A stretch of 64,000 nucleotides of DNA from an uncultured Clostridium sp. (GCA_948469315.1 CAOKLQ010000002.1:1-64000); one strand, 5' to 3'. Counted from the first letter of the stretch, positions 25,386-35,219 are shown. Numbers and translations: made by a program. The notes: generated from the sequence alone by a model not told the origin.

Positions 25386-27317
25386 TTATGAAATAAAATT
25401 TTTAGACTTATAGTCTTTTACAATTTCAGTAAGTTCTTCTTTGCTTAAAATATGGCTATAAAAAAGTCTTTTTGATATGTGTTCTAATAATTCTTGATGT
25501 TCTCCAATTATTTTTTCTGCTGATTTATAGCAATTAGCAATTAATGTATCAATTTCTTTTTCATAAGCTATTTTACTTTGTTCACTTAACGAAGAAGCGA
25601 TTGATTCATTTTCTCCAAAAAGAATGTGATTAGAAGAGATATTTTTAGATAAACCATATTTTGAAATATAGTCTTTAGCAATTTGTGTTGCTTTTTCTAA
25701 ATCGCTATTTGCTCCAACACTGAATTCATCAGTAAGAAGTTTTTCTCCTATTCTTCCTCCTAAATAAATAGAAATCTTTTCTTTAAGGTAAGATTCTGTA
25801 TGAATTACTTGTTTGTGCTTAATGGTGTTCGTAGCATTAACTCCCAAATAATCATCTGCAGGGACAATAGAAATTGCTAATGTTTCTATATCTTGGACAT
25901 TGTCACAAAATACTGAAACAACAAAATGTCCTGATTCATGATAGCAAATAGCTTCAATATCTTTTTTTGACATTTTTTCAAGTGCTTTAAAATTCATATT
26001 AAAAGTAGCAAGGATATCATTTGTAGAGACATTTTTTACATTACGTCTTTTAGCTTTTGCCATTGCAACATCAATTACATCAAGAGTTCTATCTGGATTT
26101 GCAGTTTCATAATCAAAACATGTAGCATATAAAATGCATTCATCTATAATTTTCTTTGAGATTTTTACTCCATGAAACTCTTGCAATGTTGCAATTTTAT
26201 TTTTTATCATTGGATATACTTCATCAATTTCTGGTTCTTCTACAATAATTTTCTTAAAACGCCGCTTTAATGCACCATCTTTAGAAAAATATTTTTCATA
26301 TTCATCAGATGTTGTACCTCCAATAACTTTGCTTTTACCACGTGCTAAAATTGGTTTTAAAGCATTTGCTAAGTCCATCTCTCCTTCTTTGCATGCACCA
26401 GCACCAAGAACAGTATGAATTTCATCAATAAAGAGAATAATATTTTGATTTTCTTCAATATACTTAATTAATTCATCAAAATTTTGCTCTGCTTCTCCCC
26501 TATACTGTGTTCCTGCAATTATTGAGTTAACACTTAAACTTATTACATGAAAGTCTTTAAATTCTTTTGGACAAGAATTTGAAACAATTTCAAAAGCAAT
26601 CTTCTCAACAATTGCAGTTTTACCAACACCTGGATCGCCAACAAGAATAGCATTTGCCTTTTCCTTTTTTAGCAAAATATCCCAAAGTTTATTTGTCTCA
26701 TCATTTCTACCAAGTATTTGACATGGTTTTTTTATATCAACTTCAAGATTTATGTCTGACAAAAATCCACGTAACTCCTTTGGAATAATTTGTTTAGATA
26801 TAATGTTTTGAACTGTTAGTTGTTGTTTAAAATCTTTAATAGGTACATCACATTGTCTTAAGACTTTAGAACATTCTGTTGGAAGTTTCTGTATGAAAGC
26901 AATTGATAGGAGATCTAAGGTTACCTCTTCAATTTCTTCATAAGTTTGAACAAGTTCAAGTGCATAAACAATTATATCAAAAACAGATTCATGCATTTTA
27001 ATAATCGTAGAATCATTATCATTCTCAATACAAATAACTTCTACAGTTTTGATTTTTACAGTATTTTTGTTTTTTACATTTTTATTTTCTCCTTTTTCAT
27101 TGGTAATTATAAAATCTTCTATATAATATTCAATTTCACTATTAAAAACTCCGTAGTCTAGTAAAACATCTGAAATTGTACCGTTTTCACTATACAGAAA
27201 ACCTTTAAGCATACATAATGGAGAAACTTTTTTTGTTTCATACTCATCCTTGCTTATTTGTACTAAATACCGAAGAAATTTATAAACCTCCTCTGATACA
27301 TAAACTTTTTCATTCAT
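25386..27317 (-). CDS. Chimeric ATP-dependent protease: Clp-N-like, ClpC-type AAA+ and FtsH-type M41 peptidase
   Basis: 643 residues, no membrane segment. Residues 1-170 form two Clp-N-like helical repeats. An AAA+ module of the ClpC D1 type follows: Walker A GDPGVGKT (227-234), pore loop GTQYRGEAE (269-277), Walker B LFIDEIH (295-301), arginine finger LKRRF (350-354). The C-terminal third is an FtsH-type M41 peptidase: HESGH (460-464), PADDYLGV, GGRIGEKLL and the third zinc ligand in GANSD (539). All catalytic residues are present. Unlike FtsH it is soluble; unlike ClpC it has no D2 domain and needs no ClpP. Two in-frame CGG codons (followed by T and C) encode conserved arginines. RBS AAGGAGG precedes ATG. 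Single-gene unit with its own terminator. Confidence 0.88.
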   Translation of the reverse strand: MNEKVYVSEEVYKFLRYLVQISKDEYETKKVSPLCMLKGFLYSENGTISDVLLDYGVFNSEIEYYIEDFIITNEKGENKNVKNKNTVKIKTVEVICIENDNDSTIIKMHESVFDIIVYALELVQTYEEIEEVTLDLLSIAFIQKLPTECSKVLRQCDVPIKDFKQQLTVQNIISKQIIPKELRGFLSDINLEVDIKKPCQILGRNDETNKLWDILLKKEKANAILVGDPGVGKTAIVEKIAFEIVSNSCPKEFKDFHVISLSVNSIIAGTQYRGEAEQNFDELIKYIEENQNIILFIDEIHTVLGAGACKEGEMDLANALKPILARGKSKVIGGTTSDEYEKYFSKDGALKRRFKKIIVEEPEIDEVYPMIKNKIATLQEFHGVKISKKIIDECILYATCFDYETANPDRTLDVIDVAMAKAKRRNVKNVSTNDILATFNMNFKALEKMSKKDIEAICYHESGHFVVSVFCDNVQDIETLAISIVPADDYLGVNATNTIKHKQVIHTESYLKEKISIYLGGRIGEKLLTDEFSVGANSDLEKATQIAKDYISKYGLSKNISSNHILFGENESIASSLSEQSKIAYEKEIDTLIANCYKSAEKIIGEHQELLEHISKRLFYSHILSKEELTEIVKDYKSKNFIS

Positions 27318-27392
27318 AATGATACCTCCTTTATATTATATTTTAATAAATTGTATCGCAGTTATTTTATCATCTTTTTATAATTATGTCAA

Positions 27393-27423
27393 CGCAAAAA
27401 AGAGAGGTTTTCCCCCCTCTTTA
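27393..27423 (-). terminator. Terminator of rho
   Basis: On the minus strand AAAGAGGGG pairs with CCTCTCTTT (one or two G-U), followed by a T-run. Confidence 0.8.
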
Positions 27424-27437
27424 AAGTAAATTAAATT

Positions 27438-28751
27438 TTATTTATACCTTTGCAAAAAATTATCCATTTTTTCAAGAAATTCTTCGTTGTTTTTAGTTTC
27501 TATCATTTGACTTATTAATTGTTCTGTTACATCTGCAACTGGCATACTATTTAGTGCCTTTCTTAGAGCATATACTGTTTCTTTTTCTTTCGGCGTTAAT
27601 AATAAATCCTCTCTTCTTGTTCCAGATTTGTTTATATCTATTGCTGGGAAAATACGTTTTTCTGATAGTTTTCTATCTAAGTGAACTTCCATATTACCTG
27701 TTCCTTTAAATTCTTCAAATATAACATCATCCATTCTACTTCCTGTTTCTATTAAGGCTGAAGCAAGTATTGTTAAACTTCCTCCATGTTCTATATTTCT
27801 TGCAGCACCAAAGAATTTTTTTGGTTTATGTAATGCAGCAGGATCTAAACCTCCCGATAAAGTTCTTCCTGATGAAGGAATTACTAAATTGTATGCTCTT
27901 GCAAGTCTTGTAATACTATCTAGCAATATTACAACATCTTTCCCTTGCTCTACTAATCTTTTAGATCTCTCTAGAACCATTTCTGCAACTTTTACATGAT
28001 GCTCTGGTAATTCATCAAATGTTGAATATATAACATCTCCTTTAATTGAACGACGCATATCTGTTACTTCTTCTGGTCTTTCATCTATAAGTAAAACTAT
28101 TAATTCTACTTCAGGATTATTTTGTGTAATACTATTTGCAACTTTTTTTATAAGTGTTGTTTTTCCTACTTTTGGTGGAGCTACTATCATACCCCTCTGA
28201 CCTTTTCCTATTGGGCTTATTAAATCTATAATCCTCATAGCATATTCTTTAGGATTAGTTTCTAGGTGCATTCTTTGATTAGGATATATTGGTGTTAAGT
28301 CATCAAACTTTTTCCTTCTATAAGCAAGTTCAGGTGCTTCTCCATTTACTTCTCCAACAAATATTAAAGATGGGAATTTCTCTCCTTCTTTTGCCATTCT
28401 TGAAATACCTTTTATTTTATCTCCAGTATCTAATCTAAATCTTCTAATTTGTACTGGTGATATATAAATATCATTTGGTGTAGATAAATAGTTTTCTCCT
28501 CTTAAAAATCCATATCCATCTGGTAAAACTTCTAAAATTCCTTCTGCCATTTTATCATCTTCATTTGTTATTTTATATGAAGTATTATTATTTTCTTCTT
28601 CCACTTTTTCATCTTCTTTTTTTGCTTCATATATTTTTTTATCATTTAATAAATCTATTAGTTCTTCTTTTTTATATTTACTAATATTTTTTATTCCTTT
28701 ATTTTTTGCAAGTTCTTTTAACTCACTTAATGTAAGATTTTCTATTTCCAT
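27438..28751 (-). CDS. rho: Transcription termination factor Rho
   Basis: 437 residues. Rho-N SAP-like helices ([15 protein letters not shown]), a linker, the cold-shock RNA-binding fold ([19 protein letters not shown]), and the hexameric ATPase ([37 protein letters not shown]). RBS AGGAGG precedes ATG. Ends transcripts without intrinsic terminators. Frame intact. Confidence 0.97.
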   Translation of the reverse strand: MEIENLTLSELKELAKNKGIKNISKYKKEELIDLLNDKKIYEAKKEDEKVEEENNNTSYKITNEDDKMAEGILEVLPDGYGFLRGENYLSTPNDIYISPVQIRRFRLDTGDKIKGISRMAKEGEKFPSLIFVGEVNGEAPELAYRRKKFDDLTPIYPNQRMHLETNPKEYAMRIIDLISPIGKGQRGMIVAPPKVGKTTLIKKVANSITQNNPEVELIVLLIDERPEEVTDMRRSIKGDVIYSTFDELPEHHVKVAEMVLERSKRLVEQGKDVVILLDSITRLARAYNLVIPSSGRTLSGGLDPAALHKPKKFFGAARNIEHGGSLTILASALIETGSRMDDVIFEEFKGTGNMEVHLDRKLSEKRIFPAIDINKSGTRREDLLLTPKEKETVYALRKALNSMPVADVTEQLISQMIETKNNEEFLEKMDNFLQRYK

Positions 28752-28965
28752 ATATATTCCTCCTATAATATATTTTAATTTATTCTTTATTAATTAATTA
28801 TTTATTGGGTATTTCATAAAGACTTTAATAATATAATTTGAATTAAAAATTGAATTTTAACTTTTTTATAATTTTACATTTTATACTTATACTAGTAAGT
28901 TATTAGAAGACAAATTTTTATATAATAAATAATTTGAACCCCTAAAAAGAATTTTTAGGGATATT

Positions 28966-29259
28966 CTAATTTCCAACATCTATGTAAACTCTTTCATTTG
29001 GTAGATACATATTTAGCTTTTGTCTAGCTATTTGCTCTATATACTCTTTTGAATTTACACTTTCTTTTGTTGCAAGTAAAGTATCTTTATATTCTTGTTG
29101 TTCATTTATTTGACTTGTTATATATTCTTTTTCTTTGCTATATGAAGTTAATGTTATTTGTTGTTTTATAAAAATATAACTTACATAAATAATAAATAAA
29201 CATATTAATAACCATTTTAAAATTTTGCTTTTGTTATTTTTTTTCATCTGTACACTCAT
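28966..29259 (-). CDS. divIC: DivIC/FtsB-type septum formation protein
   Basis: 97 residues: a basic start, one membrane helix (about 13-31), a coiled coil and the LNMYLPNERVYIDVG end typical of DivIC. It works in the divisome with FtsL and DivIB. It follows yabQ, as in other Clostridia. The first ATG has AAAGGAAA only 4 bases upstream; an internal ATG (residue 5) is an alternative. Confidence 0.85.
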   Translation of the reverse strand: MSVQMKKNNKSKILKWLLICLFIIYVSYIFIKQQITLTSYSKEKEYITSQINEQQEYKDTLLATKESVNSKEYIEQIARQKLNMYLPNERVYIDVGN

Positions 29260-29337
29260 CTTTCCTTTATATAGAAATTATTGCTCTTAAACGACAACTT
29301 TTTATTTATATAATACTATATATTATATTTTTCTACA

Positions 29338-29844
29338 TTATACTTTAAAATCCTCTTTGTTTGCAACCTTTTTCTTAAATTTATTTTTATTTTTTACAAT
29401 TTTTTTCATTTTCTTGTTAGAATTTTGACATATTTTGTAAAAAAAGCTTGTAATAGGTCTAGTTATTAGTTTATTAATTACTTTAAGTATAAATCTTATT
29501 GGATAAATAAATATTTTCTCTATTATTCTTGAAATAAAAGTGATTATTTTAACATTTATTGTTATAAAATATTTGCTTATAGTTAGCAGATAAAATATAA
29601 TTCCAAGTAATAAGCCAACAAAAATAAATATTCTTATTTCTCCACTATTAAATTTATATATACTAAATATGATTAAAAAACCTGCTATAGTCCAAAAAAG
29701 CATATCTTGCATATATGTTATAAAATCACTTGTTTTGAAACTCTTTCTTAAGACTCTAAATATGTCGAATAATATCCCTATTAATAATCCATTTATAATA
29801 AAAATTAGAAATATATAAGCTTGATTAAAAGAATAATTTTGCAT
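29338..29844 (-). CDS. yabQ: Spore cortex biosynthesis protein YabQ
   Basis: About 168 residues. Several N-terminal membrane helices (YIFLIFIINGLLIGILFDIF onward) and a long basic C-terminal tail, the YabQ layout. Needed for spore cortex formation. It lies between yabP and divIC, the conserved order. ATG at 29844 is taken because AAGGTG lies 8 bases upstream. Confidence 0.88.
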   Translation of the reverse strand: MQNYSFNQAYIFLIFIINGLLIGILFDIFRVLRKSFKTSDFITYMQDMLFWTIAGFLIIFSIYKFNSGEIRIFIFVGLLLGIIFYLLTISKYFITINVKIITFISRIIEKIFIYPIRFILKVINKLITRPITSFFYKICQNSNKKMKKIVKNKNKFKKKVANKEDFKV

Positions 29845-29856
29845 AAAACTCACACC

Positions 29857-30150
29857 TTATTTAAATATTTTGCTCAATATTCCACCTTTATTTTCTTCAT
29901 GATCTTCACTATAACCCAAATTATATATACTGCCTTCTACAATAACTTCTGATGTATCTATACTTAACTTATTTATTCGCAAGTTCTCTCCTTTTACAGT
30001 AAGCATCCCTAATTCCGTATCCATAATAACAACTTGATCATCAAAACTGAGTACATCTAAAACACCAGAAACACTTAACTTTTCTCTGTTTTCTAAAATC
30101 AAATTTTGAACAAAACTAGAACCTATACTTTTTCTTTCTTCAAGAGTCAT
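29857..30150 (-). CDS. yabP: Sporulation protein YabP
   Basis: 97 residues: LSVSGVLDVLSFDDQVVIMD and GMLTVKGENLRINKLSID are typical of the YabP/YqfC family. Required for spore coat or cortex assembly. ATG at 30150 is preceded by GGGGGAAG. The S4-domain gene yabO/hslR, often found just upstream, is not present here. Confidence 0.9.
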   Translation of the reverse strand: MTLEERKSIGSSFVQNLILENREKLSVSGVLDVLSFDDQVVIMDTELGMLTVKGENLRINKLSIDTSEVIVEGSIYNLGYSEDHEENKGGILSKIFK

Positions 30151-30225
30151 AGCCAACTTCCCCCTATCGTTTATAAAAACTCCTAAAATAAATATATGCG
30201 AGAAGACTTGGGTTTAGAACAAAAT

Positions 30226-30261
30226 AAAAGGAAGTTATCGTTACAATGATAACTTCCTTTT
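30226..30261 (-). terminator. Terminator of the beta-CASP nuclease gene
   Basis: A 14-bp perfect stem AAAAGGAAGTTATC (30226-30239) with its complement (30248-30261); T-rich on the minus strand. Confidence 0.85.
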
Positions 30262-30288
30262 AAGCATTTTACAAAATACATTAAATTA

Positions 30289-31707
30289 TTATTCGAATTT
30301 TGTCGGTAAAGCTTTTACTAAGCCATAGTGATTAATTCTTAAAAAATATGATCTTCCGAGTACTGATACATTTTTAACATTTACTTCTTTTAGAATTCTT
30401 TTAGCAAATATTTCTTTTGTAGAATGCTCACCATGAGTTACTAAAACAAATTTCAAATTACTAAACTGTTTTAAAAATTCAATCATTTCATCAGCTTTTG
30501 CATGTGCAGAAAATTCTGTTGTATATGCTACATTAGAACCTTTCTTTGCAAGAACTCCACCCACATCTACAATTTCTCCGATTAAAGCATCCTTTAATTT
30601 TCTTCCTAAAGTTCCTTCTGCAGTGTAACCTGTAAAATGTATCAAAGAGTCCTTTCTTGTAATATATTCTGGAAGATAAGTTTGTGCTGGACCATAAGAA
30701 CCCATTCCAGAAGTTGTTACAATTATTTTTACACTTGTATCTTTTAATACATTACATCGGTTTTCTTTAGTAACATGTATAAGATTTTTTGGAAGAAAAT
30801 CTTTTAATTCTTGCTTTATATCCAATCCATCTTTAATAAAAAGTTTAGTATATTTCATAGCTAATTTTCCATCAAAGTAAATTGGAATATTAATATCGAG
30901 TTTTCCTAAATCTTGCATTTTTTTTAGGGTATATAAAATTTCTTGAGCTCTTCCTAACGAAAATACTAATGAAAGTACAGTTCCATTCTTTTTTAATAAC
31001 CATTCTTTGATATTAGATTCAAAACATTCATATGTTTCATTTGAATTCATATCTCCATATGTTGATTCCTGAATAATTGTTAACGGTAATTCTTTAATCC
31101 AGTTTGGAATAGGATCGACATCAAAGAAGATATTTTTATTATTGTAATCGCCAGTAAACAATAGATTAATGTCTTCACATTCATAACAACTAATTTGAAC
31201 AAGTATAGAAGCAGCACCTATCAGATGTCCGTTATTCAAAAATGTTACTTTTATATTATCATTTATTTGAATTGATTGATTATATTTACATGGTTTAATT
31301 AATGATAATGTTTTATCAACATCTGAATCAGTGTATAGACATTTTACATTTTTTCGCTTTGAAACTGTTTTAAGTACTTTGTAGCTATCGCCTAAAGCAT
31401 AAGGTAACAGCTTACTGTTAGTTTCTGTAGTATAAATTGGTTTATAAAATCCTTTTTTTACCATATAAGGTAATCTACCCACATGATCAACATGAACGTG
31501 AGTTATTAAACAAAAGTCAATGTTTTCTGCCTTAAATGGTAACACAGAATTTAATTTTTCATATTCTTTTTCTTGAAATAAACCGCAATCTACAACAAAC
31601 CGTAGTTCTTTTCCATTTGGAAATTTGACTATTACAAGATATAAAGAACCAGTAACTTCATCGTTTAGTGCCATAATATCTGCATAAAACCGACCAATCT
31701 TAAACAT
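30289..31707 (-). CDS. MBL-fold beta-CASP ribonuclease (CPSF/YSH1-like)
   Basis: 472 residues. Metallo-beta-lactamase fold with THVHVDHVG (His70, His72, Asp74, His75), a second zinc set (NNGHLIGAAS, TGDYN), a beta-CASP insert, and the C-terminal RNA-specificity motif FTGYTAEGTLGRKL with TEFSAHAKADEM. It is related to CPSF73-type endonucleases, distinct from RNase J. Two in-frame CGG-T codons are read as Arg with the frame intact. It stands alone, with its own promoter and terminator, and may be acquired. Confidence 0.88.
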   Translation of the reverse strand: MFKIGRFYADIMALNDEVTGSLYLVIVKFPNGKELRFVVDCGLFQEKEYEKLNSVLPFKAENIDFCLITHVHVDHVGRLPYMVKKGFYKPIYTTETNSKLLPYALGDSYKVLKTVSKRKNVKCLYTDSDVDKTLSLIKPCKYNQSIQINDNIKVTFLNNGHLIGAASILVQISCYECEDINLLFTGDYNNKNIFFDVDPIPNWIKELPLTIIQESTYGDMNSNETYECFESNIKEWLLKKNGTVLSLVFSLGRAQEILYTLKKMQDLGKLDINIPIYFDGKLAMKYTKLFIKDGLDIKQELKDFLPKNLIHVTKENRCNVLKDTSVKIIVTTSGMGSYGPAQTYLPEYITRKDSLIHFTGYTAEGTLGRKLKDALIGEIVDVGGVLAKKGSNVAYTTEFSAHAKADEMIEFLKQFSNLKFVLVTHGEHSTKEIFAKRILKEVNVKNVSVLGRSYFLRINHYGLVKALPTKFE

Positions 31708-31776
31708 AATAATCCCTCCATAAAATTAATTATTTTTTAATTAATGTTTAATGTTACAAAAATTTTTATATATCAT

Positions 31777-31805
31777 ATTCTATCATCTTATGTTAATCGT
31801 GTCAA
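31777..31805 (-). promoter_or_regulatory. Promoter of the beta-CASP nuclease gene
   Basis: On the minus strand: a perfect TTGACA (31805-31800), a 17-bp spacer and TAGAAT (31782-31777). Confidence 0.75.
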
Positions 31806-31829
31806 TAAAAAATAATCTAATTATATGTA

Positions 31830-31870
31830 AAAGAATTATTCACTCAAAAAAAATGAGTGAATAATTCTTT
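31830..31870 (-). terminator. Terminator of lysC
   Basis: A 15-bp stem (core GAATTATTCACTC) around a T/A loop, overlapping the end of lysC. Confidence 0.85.
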
Positions 31871-33047
31871 ATATTAACTTTCTATGCAATTGTTCTACTA
31901 AATTATCAGAAACTTTTCCTTTAAACATAATTGCAATTTTTGAATCGCTTAAATCAACTCTTAAAATTGGTTCTTTGTTTTCTTCTATTATTTTCATAGT
32001 ATTTTTTAGTATTTTGTCATTATTCATTATTCCATAACCAATTATAGAAATTTTTGAAACATTAAAATACGTACAATCTATCATATTTAGCTCATTTTCT
32101 AACAAATCATTAAATTTATTGAAAAATTCTGTTTTTATTGTAAATTTTATATCAAAATTATAAATACTATTATTTGCTAAATTATTTATAAAAATGCCAT
32201 TATTTATTAAAATTTCATAAATTCTATTAAATAACTCTATAGAATAAGTTTGTGCTTTTGCATGTATATAAACAATGTTATCATTTTTTACTATACTTTT
32301 TACTCCACTTTCTTCTATTTTATAACTAATAACAGAACCAGGTTTATTATTAAAAGTTGATTTTGTAATTATTGGTATATTAAATTTTTCTCCTATTTCA
32401 ACACATCTATTATGAAGGACTTTTGCTCCCTCTGCTGAAATTTCTAACATTTCTTCATATGATAAAGTATTTAATTTTCTACTTGATGCAATTTTATTAG
32501 GATCAGATGTGTATACTCCATCTACATCTGAAAATATATAGCAATGTTTAGCATTTAAAGCTGCTGCTATTGCCACTGCACTTGTATCTGATCCTCCTCT
32601 TCCAAGTGTTGTTATATCTAGATTTTCATTAATTCCTTGAAAACCTGTAATTATAACAATTTTACCTTCATCTAATTCTTTATTTATTCGAGATGTATTT
32701 ATACTTTCAATTATTGCATTTTGATTTGTATTATTTGTAAATATTCCAGCTTGCCATCCTGTTAGAGATATTGCTTTAAATCCAAGTTTATTAAGTAAAA
32801 TACTTAATTTTGAGCTAGACATTTGCTCTCCTGAACTTAATAAAACATCTAATTCTCTATCATTTGGAATCTTATCAAGTTCTAGAGCTTGACTTAAGAG
32901 TTTATCTGTTGTTTTTCCTTGTGCTGAAACAACAACTACTACTTTGTTTCCTTTATTTACAAAACTAATTATTTTTTCTGCAACTATGTTTAATTTTATA
33001 TTATCTGAAACGGAACTTCCTCCAAATTTTAATACAATTGTGTCCAT
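31869..33047 (-). CDS. lysC: Aspartate kinase
   Basis: 392 residues. First step of the aspartate-family amino acid pathway. Catalytic domain: VLKFGGSSVSDN, TLGRGGSDTSAVAIAAAL, FSDVDGVYTSDP. Two C-terminal ACT domains (regulatory) are more diverged. ATG at 33047 is chosen because AAGAAGGTG lies about 6 bases upstream. It is monocistronic and no T-box or lysine riboswitch was seen in its short leader. Confidence 0.93.
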   Translation of the reverse strand: MDTIVLKFGGSSVSDNIKLNIVAEKIISFVNKGNKVVVVVSAQGKTTDKLLSQALELDKIPNDRELDVLLSSGEQMSSSKLSILLNKLGFKAISLTGWQAGIFTNNTNQNAIIESINTSRINKELDEGKIVIITGFQGINENLDITTLGRGGSDTSAVAIAAALNAKHCYIFSDVDGVYTSDPNKIASSRKLNTLSYEEMLEISAEGAKVLHNRCVEIGEKFNIPIITKSTFNNKPGSVISYKIEESGVKSIVKNDNIVYIHAKAQTYSIELFNRIYEILINNGIFINNLANNSIYNFDIKFTIKTEFFNKFNDLLENELNMIDCTYFNVSKISIIGYGIMNNDKILKNTMKIIEENKEPILRVDLSDSKIAIMFKGKVSDNLVEQLHRKLI

Positions 33048-33123
33048 AATTGGCACCTTCTTTATACATTAATACATATACATTTTAAATATTTATATAA
33101 AACGTATATTACATTATATGTAT

Positions 33124-33177
33124 AAATTTATAGTTTTGATAAAATTAATATAATTATTTTATCAAAACTATAAATTT
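33124..33177 (-). terminator. Terminator of prfB
   Basis: A 22-bp perfect inverted repeat (33124-33145 with 33156-33177) with a 10-base loop, overlapping the stop codon of prfB. Confidence 0.85.
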
Positions 33178-34269
33178 GTCTTTAAAAATGCTTCAATAAA
33201 ATCATTAATTTCCCCATCCATTACAGCTTCTACATTTCCTGTTTCACAATTTGTTCTGTGGTCTTTTACCATAGTATATGGGCAAAATACGTAAGAGCGT
33301 ATTTGACTTCCCCATGCTATGTCTCTTTGCACTCCTTTTAAATCTTCAATTTTATCTTTATGTTCTTTTTCTTTTAAATCTAATAGTTTAGATTTAAGCA
33401 TTTTCATTGCAGTTTCTTTATTCATGGTCTGAGAACGTTCAGATTGACATGTAACAACAATATTTGTTGGCAAATGTGTAATTCTAATTGCAGAATCTGT
33501 TTTGTTTATATGCTGTCCTCCTGCTCCTGAGGCCCTATATGTGTCTATTCTTAAATCTTCTTGTTTTATATCTAATTCAATATCTTGTGTAATTTCTGGC
33601 AAGACTTCTAAAGATGCAAAAGATGTATGGCGTCTACCTCCACTATCAAATGGAGAAATTCTAACTAATCTGTGTACTCCCATTTCTCCTTTTAAATAAC
33701 CATATGCATAAGGACCTTCAATTAGTGCTGTTACACTTTTTAATCCTGCCTCTTCCCCATCTAAATAATCAAGTTCTTTTATAGTAAAATTATTTTGAAT
33801 AGCCCACCTTGAATACATTCTATATAGCATTTGAGCCCAGTCTTGAGATTCTGTTCCTCCTGCCCCTGGATGAAGTGTAATTATTGCATTGTTACTGTCA
33901 TATTTTCCAGATAATAATGTTGAAATTTCTAGTTTTTTTAATTTATAATTTATTTGTTTAGTATTTTCAAGAAGTTCTTTTAATAAATCTTCATCAAACT
34001 CTAATTCTAGTAGTTCATTCATTTCTATTAATGCTTCTAAATTATTAAAAATTTCAAAATAAGCTTCTTTTTTATCTTTTAATATTTTTATTTGCTGTAA
34101 AATAGGAGTATTTAATTTACTATTCTCCCAAAAACTTGGATTTATAGTTTGTTTTTCTAACTTTTCCAACTCTTTTATAACATTTTCTATGTCAAAGAGA
34201 TTCACCTAAACTTTCTAATTTAGATTTTATTAAATCTAATTCTTTTAGATTTTCTTCTAATTCTAGCAA
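33168..34269 (-). CDS. prfB: Peptide chain release factor 2 with programmed +1 frameshift
   Basis: RF2 recognises UGA/UAA and frees the finished protein. Domain signs: HPGAGGTESQDWAQ, the GGQ loop in SGAGGQHINKTDSA. The first 25 codons start at TTG 34269 (AAGGAG 8 bases upstream) and end with CTT TGA C at 34197-34191. An SD-like AGGTGA stands just before the site. A +1 shift at CTT-TGA-C joins this to the main frame, the classical RF2 autoregulation site. About 366 residues in total. Confidence 0.93.
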
Positions 34270-34287
34270 ATATATCATCTCCTTATA

Positions 34288-34794
34288 TTATATTTTTTTA
34301 TATTGAGTCCATTTTGTTGGATTATCTTTTATCTGCATAATTATATCTTCTATATCATAATTAGAAATTTCAGTAATAATTTTGTCAACTAACGTTTTAC
34401 TTAATATTTTTGTGTTGCCTTTTTTAAAAAGAGCCTTATTTTTAATTTTTTCAGGAATCTTTATATTATATTTAGGTATTAGATAAGAATTTAGTATATC
34501 ATAATCATTATATATATCCTTAGAAAAGTATTTTATATAGTGATTATAGAACAAATAATCTGTCAATAAATGTAAAAAATATCCTTTGGAATAACTAGTA
34601 TTTACTGTATTTTCTTTTAAATATTCATATAAATTAGTTTTAGAACTTGTTTTTCCATAATGTGTTAGTGATTTGTCTTCTGCATCATCTGGTGCAATTA
34701 TAGCTTCTATAAATTCAGTATAATTTTCTTTTTTATTTGTGTGTTTTTTTAAATATTCTTCAGCAACTGCTAAATGTATTACATAACCTGGCAT
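34288..34794 (-). CDS. Zinc-dependent phospholipase C-like family protein
   Basis: 168 residues. MPGYVIHLAVAEEYLKK, a conserved HYGKTSSKTN and KGYFLHLLTDYLFY match the helical HD-like/zinc-phospholipase fold family seen in Clostridia. His and Asp residues (HL, HLLTD) are candidate metal ligands. RBS AAGGAG precedes ATG. Substrate unknown. Confidence 0.65.
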   Translation of the reverse strand: MPGYVIHLAVAEEYLKKHTNKKENYTEFIEAIIAPDDAEDKSLTHYGKTSSKTNLYEYLKENTVNTSYSKGYFLHLLTDYLFYNHYIKYFSKDIYNDYDILNSYLIPKYNIKIPEKIKNKALFKKGNTKILSKTLVDKIITEISNYDIEDIIMQIKDNPTKWTQYKKI

Positions 34795-34893
34795 ATCAAA
34801 TTCTCCTTACAAAATATAATTTTATTATTAACAATATTAAATATTTAGAAAAAAGACAGTATATGTTGAAATTTTAAAAAATAAGGTTGCATT

Positions 34894-35107
34894 TTATTGC
34901 ACAATAGCATTTACAGAACCATCTTTAATTTCTAAAATCTTATCAACATTCTTTATTGTAGCCAGTCTATGGGCAATTATAAGCACTGTACTAGTTTGAG
35001 AAATTTTATCAATAATACTTTGTATCATTTTTTCTGTTCTTAAATCAATATTTGATGTTGGTTCATCAAATATATAAATACTTGCTTTATGTATTATTGC
35101 CCTTATT
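34894..35107 (-). pseudogene. C-terminal remnant of an ABC transporter ATPase
   Basis: The minus strand reads RAIIHKASIYIFDEPTSNID, then LIIAHRLATIKNVDKILEI to a stop at 34894. Walker B, D-loop and H-loop are recognisable, while the Walker A half and all membrane parts are missing. The break falls at RAII, near 35107, next to the element. The gene was probably cut by insertion or deletion at this boundary. Confidence 0.85.
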
Positions 35108-35180
35108 GTATCATAAAAGTAAAATTTTGTCTTTATTTTTGCGACTTTTTTATTTTGAAAATGAAATAAAAGGCAAAAAA

Positions 35181-35213
35181 AATAGCAAGAGCCAATTTTA
35201 AACTCTTGCTATT
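35181..35213 (-). terminator. Terminator of the cytosine methyltransferase gene
   Basis: AATAGCAAGAG (35181-35191) pairs perfectly with CTCTTGCTATT (35203-35213); eight T follow on the minus strand. The half-stem AATAGCAAGAG is also the head of the R1 repeat. Confidence 0.85.
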
Positions 35214-35219
35214 TGCTAA

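Larger units (their letters stand above)
34795..35219. other. Junction between chromosome and conjugative element
   Basis: Holds the ABC transporter remnant (34894-35107), about 70 bases of AT-rich sequence, and the dcm terminator (35181-35213). The left end of the element probably lies between 35107 and 35180; no clear attachment repeat can be seen without the other end. Confidence 0.5.

Noticed and set aside
33000..33170. Lysine riboswitch or T-box before lysC
   Set aside because: The gap to prfB is short and is filled by the prfB terminator; no aptamer-like structure remains.
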